Assembly (NCBI GenBank): GCA_900768695.1
Contig: CAAGDY010000496.1
Span: 1 to 6,684, forward strand
Direction: 5' to 3'
Length of the DNA: 6,684 bases
DNA from: an uncultured Anaerovibrio sp.
GTDB lineage: Bacteria > Bacillota > Negativicutes > Selenomonadales > Selenomonadaceae
Part shown: piece by piece, positions 4,024-6,684 of the stretch
Position numbering within the stretch: the first letter of the stretch is position 1
How the letters are laid out: the number at the start of each line of letters is the position of its first letter
Program-made: the position numbers and the translations under genes
Notes under the pieces: model-generated
Seen by the model: only the letters and a program-made list of their open reading frames with translations
Databases searched by the model: none
What the model was told of the DNA's origin: nothing

Positions 4024-6165
4024 ATATACACGCTTCTCGTATGCATCCACAGGCTCTGCCTTGGCATAGAGCCAGCCCTGTACCACATCACAGCCGCTTT
4101 CCCGTGCCATAGCGGCCTGCTCTTCCGTCTCCACGCCCTCTATTACCGTGGTCATGCCAAAATCCTTGGCCAATCTTACCACATTGGAAATCAGGCTATT
4201 GTTGTGGTTTCGTTCCCAGCCCAGCACAAAGTTCCTGTCCAGCTTCAGCACATCCGCCGGAATCTGCTCCAGCATGGAAAGGGAGGAATAGCCGGTACCA
4301 AAATCGTCAATGGACAGCCGGAACCCGGCCTTTGAAAGCTCATGCAGACGGTCCATCATTATCGCGGCATCGTCAAAGAAAGCGCTTTCTGTAATCTCCA
4401 GCTCCAGCAGGTTGTGCGGCACATTAAAGGAATCCGCTATGGTACATATATTTTTTACCAGCTCCCTGCTGGCAAAATGCGCCCTGGACACATTGACAGA
4501 AATCGGATGCACCACCCTTCCCATATCCATCCAGCGGCGAATCAGGCGGCATGCCTCCTTCAGCATATACAGGTCCAACCTCTTTATATCCCCGGTTGCC
4601 TCCAAAAGCGGCACAAACTGATATGGCGGAATCATCCCCAGCTCTGGATGCTGCCATCTGACCAGAGCCTCACTGCCGGCCCAGTCATCAGACTGCAGGT
4701 TGTGCTTTGCTTGCAGGTACAGCTTCAGCTCACGGCGTTCCAGCGCGTTGTCAAACTCCTCCTCCAGCCTTTTTCTCATCTGCTGTTCCTCGTACATCTT
4801 CTGGTCGTAGGAAACAATGGTGTTGCTCCCCTGCTTGGCATATTTCAGCGCCGTAATGGCCCGCTCATACGCCTCATTCAGATGTCCGCCTTCCTCGGCA
4901 ACGCTCGCTCCTGCCGATAAAACGATAGTGTACTCCTTTACACTGTCCCTCACCTCTGCCAGAAGCTCCTGCACACGCTCTACGGCGCCATCGCCGTTCA
5001 TCAGGATGGCAAACCTGTCTGCCGTGACGCGGCACACCATTTCGCCCTGCTTCACGCCATTACTCAGAATCTCCGCCGTCTTTTTCAGCACAATGTCGCC
5101 GTACTCATTGCCCATAATCATATTTAAGGCGCTGAATGAGTTAAAGTCCACGATAAAGATTGTAACAGGCTTGCGCCCCCTGGTATGCCATTTTCGCCTC
5201 ATGCCTGCATAATTGTACAGGCCCGTCAGGTCATCAATATATGCCAGCTTCACCAGCTTGTCACGGTTTTCCCGCCTGTTGGAATCCAGCGTCCACATGG
5301 CCAGCCAGAAAAGCACGGCCAGCACCATGGACGCAACCAGTACCAGGTACAGCACATCATGTATCGGCGTATCCACCATCCAGGCAGGCATCAGCCGGTA
5401 CACATACCAACCATCCAGCTCCGGCACGGCCACTGATACCATGTACCAGTTCTTGCCATTAGCCGAAAAAGCCTCAATGCCATAATCATTGTAATACAGC
5501 TTCTGGGAGAGGTTATCCCAATGCTTCTCATCATTAAAGAATGTATGCACCGCTCCCTGCTGCTCCACCGACATGCCGCCTACTCCCAGCTGCCAGCTAT
5601 GGCGGGAAGCGGCAAAAACAACCCCGTCGCTGTCCTCATGGCAAAACAGGCCATTCATTGCCCTGCTGTTCAGGATGCCATAAACGGCTCCGCAAACCTT
5701 GCCATCCCTCCAACATGGTATGCTGACTATCACATGCTCAAATATGCCGGAACAATAATACTGTATCTTTGCATAGCCACGCATGCTTTGCTGCAGAACA
5801 GGCAGGATGTCATACGGCGCCTTGTCACCATAAATCATCTTCCCCTGCGGAGTAACAGCACCTATCAGGGAGAAATCCTCCAAGGCATGGTTTACGCTTC
5901 GGATATCTTCGTCCACTTCATCCTTGCTATCACGCTTTAAAGAGGCCACAGCATTGACGTTCTGCAATGTTTCATAATATTTTTTTATCCGTTCATCAAT
6001 CAGGTGCTTTGACTGAATCGTCCTGTTCACCATGCTGGTTTCAGCTTCCCTGTACATTATCTGGGATAGTGCATACTGGCAGGCGCCCATACATAGCATC
6101 AAAAGCAATCCCAGCACTATCAAGGCTTGAAAGCTGTCATTTTTTTCATGAAGTGCTAGCTTCAT
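4003..6165 (-). CDS. Membrane-bound c-di-GMP phosphodiesterase with degenerate GGDEF and intact EAL domain
   Basis: The product is 720 aa; the ATG at 6165 is 8 nt after GAGG (6174-6177). Domain order: membrane helix 14-36, extracytoplasmic sensor region about 37-268 (probably Cache/PAS-like), membrane helix about 270-291, GGDEF-like domain about 300-455, EAL domain about 466-715. The GGDEF signature is replaced by Thr-Ala-Asp-Arg-Phe (381-385), and there is no RxxD inhibitory site ahead of it, so cyclase activity should be lost. The EAL domain keeps EALVRW (499-504), SVNVS (556-560), ELEITE (588-593), DDFGTGYSSL (620-629), LKLD (640-643), EGVET (676-680) and QGW (696-698), so c-di-GMP hydrolysis to pGpG is expected. 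The degenerate GGDEF may bind GTP allosterically, as in some known EAL proteins. It overlaps the BMP gene by 8 nt and lies behind a series of terminators. The outside sensor could bind ligand directly or dock the BMP protein; both are inference. Confidence 0.92.
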   Translation of the reverse strand: MKLALHEKNDSFQALIVLGLLLMLCMGACQYALSQIMYREAETSMVNRTIQSKHLIDERIKKYYETLQNVNAVASLKRDSKDEVDEDIRSVNHALEDFSLIGAVTPQGKMIYGDKAPYDILPVLQQSMRGYAKIQYYCSGIFEHVIVSIPCWRDGKVCGAVYGILNSRAMNGLFCHEDSDGVVFAASRHSWQLGVGGMSVEQQGAVHTFFNDEKHWDNLSQKLYYNDYGIEAFSANGKNWYMVSVAVPELDGWYVYRLMPAWMVDTPIHDVLYLVLVASMVLAVLFWLAMWTLDSNRRENRDKLVKLAYIDDLTGLYNYAGMRRKWHTRGRKPVTIFIVDFNSFSALNMIMGNEYGDIVLKKTAEILSNGVKQGEMVCRVTADRFAILMNGDGAVERVQELLAEVRDSVKEYTIVLSAGASVAEEGGHLNEAYERAITALKYAKQGSNTIVSYDQKMYEEQQMRKRLEEEFDNALERRELKLYLQAKHNLQSDDWAGSEALVRWQHPELGMIPPYQFVPLLEATGDIKRLDLYMLKEACRLIRRWMDMGRVVHPISVNVSRAHFASRELVKNICTIADSFNVPHNLLELEITESAFFDDAAIMMDRLHELSKAGFRLSIDDFGTGYSSLSMLEQIPADVLKLDRNFVLGWERNHNNSLISNVVRLAKDFGMTTVIEGVETEEQAAMARESGCDVVQGWLYAKAEPVDAYEKRVYGGGRDE

Positions 6166-6194
6166 ACCAACCACCTCAATATTTATCACATTAA

Positions 6195-6200
6195 ATTATA
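6195..6200 (-). promoter_or_regulatory. Possible -10 box close to the phosphodiesterase gene
   Basis: A consensus TATAAT on the minus strand lies 29 nt upstream of the start codon and downstream of every terminator in the leader. At the expected -35 distance there is only a T-rich tract, so the promoter is weak or needs an activator. If real, transcripts from it would escape the leader attenuators. Confidence 0.3.
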
Positions 6201-6264
6201 TGTATGTTATTCGCCATAAAAAATAAATATCCTGCAAGTTATTGGAAAAATACAAAAATTTTGT

Positions 6265-6315
6265 AAAAAAAGAGGCCATCCTGCGGCAAACTCTTACTAA
6301 TCGGCAGTTTCCTAT
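6265..6315 (-). terminator. Degenerate third copy of the leader element, with intrinsic terminator
   Basis: The minus strand reads ATAG, GAAACTGCCGATTAGTAAGAG, then a hairpin and a run of seven T (hairpin and tract at 6265-6294). This aligns without large gaps to the ATAG, AAGTTGCCGGTTAGAAAGAG and terminator of the two better copies. The stem is weakened: AGAG pairs with CTCT and GCC with GGC, separated by a three-T bulge. The upstream hairpins of the full element are not recognisable between 6316 and 6367. An AT-only palindrome (6251-6265) follows it downstream. Confidence 0.6.
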
Positions 6316-6367
6316 TAAAAATGGGATGAGCAGAATGCACCAGCCCCATAAACCGAAATTTACAGAC

Positions 6368-6396
6368 AAAAAAGAGATTATCCGAAGATAACCTCT
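6368..6396 (-). terminator. Intrinsic terminator of leader element copy A
   Basis: On the minus strand, AGAGGTTATC (6396-6387), a TTCG tetraloop and GATAATCTCT (6382-6373) form a 10-bp stem with one G-U pair, followed by a T run. It points toward the phosphodiesterase gene but lies about 200 nt before its start, so it is placed to attenuate and not to end a gene. Confidence 0.85.
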
Positions 6397-6545
6397 TTCT
6401 AACCGGCAACTTCTATGGCAACCTGCCTGACGGCAGCCTTTCAATTAAGATGCAAGGAAAATCTGCAAGCAGATTTCCCCGCAATATGCCACCGGCATAT
6501 TGCGCCTCCCAGTCGTCTCCCTGTTATTGGCTGGAGACGGTGACT
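6368..6545 (-). ncRNA. Candidate structured leader RNA (attenuator or riboswitch), copy A
   Basis: In transcript order on the minus strand there are five hairpins. First, AGT plus CGTCTCC pairing with GGAGACG plus ACT (6545-6511). Second, a perfect 10-bp stem of GCAATATGCC type with a 3-nt loop (6503-6481). Third, an AAATCTGC/GCAGATTT hairpin closed by GG-CC (6478-6456). Then comes an unpaired TTAATTGAAAGG stretch. Fourth is a CTGCC-GTCA-GGCAG hairpin (6436-6423). A conserved CCATAGAAGTTGCCGGTTAG linker (6417-6398) leads to the fifth, the terminator. The CCGGTGGC within hairpin two could also pair with GTTGCCGG in the linker using wobbles, an alternative long-range stem that would suit a switch. 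I find no match to cyclic-di-GMP-I or -II, cobalamin, SAM or glycine riboswitch signatures that I know. It contains no credible gene. Confidence 0.55.
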
Positions 6546-6552
6546 ATATAAC

Positions 6553-6581
6553 AAAAAAGAGACTGTCCTTAGACAATCTCT
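6553..6581 (-). terminator. Intrinsic terminator of leader element copy B
   Basis: On the minus strand, AGAGATTGTC (6581-6572), loop TAAG and GACAGTCTCT (6567-6558) form a 10-bp stem with one U-G pair, followed by a T run. Compared with copy A, one pair has changed from A-U to G-C on both sides and two others differ only by wobble, while the loop changed freely. That pattern favours a conserved RNA stem. Confidence 0.85.
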
Positions 6582-6684
6582 TTCTAACCGGCAACTTCTA
6601 TGGAAGCCTGCCTGACGGCAGCCTTTCAATTAAAGCGTGAGGAAAATCTGCAAGCAGATTTCCCCGCAATATGCCACCGGCATA
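6553..6684 (-). ncRNA. Candidate structured leader RNA, copy B (cut by window edge)
   Basis: This copy repeats the copy A order: the GGCATATTGC arm of hairpin two, the AAATCTGC hairpin, the TTAATTGAAAGG stretch, the CTGCC-GTCA-GGCAG hairpin, the CCATAGAAGTTGCCGGTTAG linker, then the terminator. Differences from copy A are few: four bases changed in the TTAA-to-hairpin spacer, two next to the CTGCC hairpin, and the terminator changes. Its upstream part and its promoter lie beyond 6684, so I cannot tell whether more copies follow. Confidence 0.55.

Larger units (their letters stand above)
6368..6684. repeat. Tandem direct repeat, 185-bp period
   Basis: The block from the terminator A-run through the GCAATATGCC hairpin occurs at 6368-6503 and again at 6553-6684, a constant offset of 185 bp (AACCGGCAAC at 6401 and at 6586, for example). 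The copies are nearly identical, implying recent duplication or strong constraint. The 6504-6552 spacer holds the GGAGACG hairpin, whose counterpart in copy B would be outside the window. Confidence 0.9.

Noticed and set aside
3829..5940. Several plus-strand ORFs of 90-192 codons opposite the BMP and EAL genes
   Set aside because: They lack ribosome binding sites and recognisable domains, and lie opposite well-supported genes.
6456..6503. CRISPR array
   Set aside because: Only two copies with a 185-bp period and conserved multi-hairpin structure; there are no short repeats with unique spacers of equal length.
6196..6629. Two minus-strand ORFs beginning with the same Met-Lys-Gly-Cys-Arg-Gln peptide
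   Set aside because: They are translations of the tandem structured repeat; the shared start reflects the DNA repeat, and the frames run through hairpins and terminators and diverge afterwards.
6368..6684. Known c-di-GMP riboswitch (class I or II) in front of the EAL gene
   Set aside because: The class I hallmarks (a GCAAA-type internal loop and its tetraloop receptor arrangement) and class II hallmarks are not found on the minus strand; only generic GGTTGCC-like fragments resemble them.

Overview
The window reads like a chromosomal segment of an anaerobic, Gram-negative-type Firmicute. A Selenomonas-like member of the Negativicutes is my best guess, from moderate GC in the core genes, strong AGGAGG ribosome binding sites, and an envelope sensor built around a periplasmic-type binding protein. 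This assignment is inference and no marker gene is present.

Left part (1-1300). A minus-strand gene for an ASCH-like protein runs off the left edge. It is followed by an AT-rich patch with three consecutive plus-strand genes, each encoding a tiny ribbon-helix-helix (RHH) protein of 49, 49 and 54 aa. The first has a near-consensus promoter, all three have a Shine-Dalgarno sequence, and the cluster ends at a bidirectional terminator. Converging on that terminator from the right is a minus-strand micro-ORF of 23-25 codons with its own good promoter and a leader containing repeated GTAC motifs.

Middle (1485-2705). A minus-strand gene encodes a 406-aa PIN/NYN-type putative RNase. Its N-terminal nuclease domain and a conserved C-terminal helical segment are separated by a very long acidic, Ala/Glu/Asp-rich linker.

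Right part (2838-6684), the most interesting region. A minus-strand two-gene unit encodes first a membrane-anchored GGDEF-EAL protein and then a BMP-family (PnrA/Med-like) substrate-binding protein. The GGDEF motif is ruined and all visible EAL catalytic signatures are kept. The two reading frames overlap by 8 nt. The layout suggests a ligand sensor paired with a c-di-GMP phosphodiesterase, an arrangement reminiscent of NspS-MbaA in Vibrio. No ABC transporter permease or ATPase gene is in view.

Upstream of the pair (6166-6684) is a 519-nt leader with no convincing gene. It holds a tandem array of a structured element with a 185-bp period. Each copy has several hairpins followed by an intrinsic terminator pointing toward the phosphodiesterase gene. 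There are two near-identical copies (the outer one truncated by the window edge) and a third degenerate copy closest to the gene. I do not recognise the element as a known riboswitch. It is a candidate for an undescribed tandem attenuator or riboswitch controlling a c-di-GMP-degrading sensor, though a dispersed repeat family is a real alternative.
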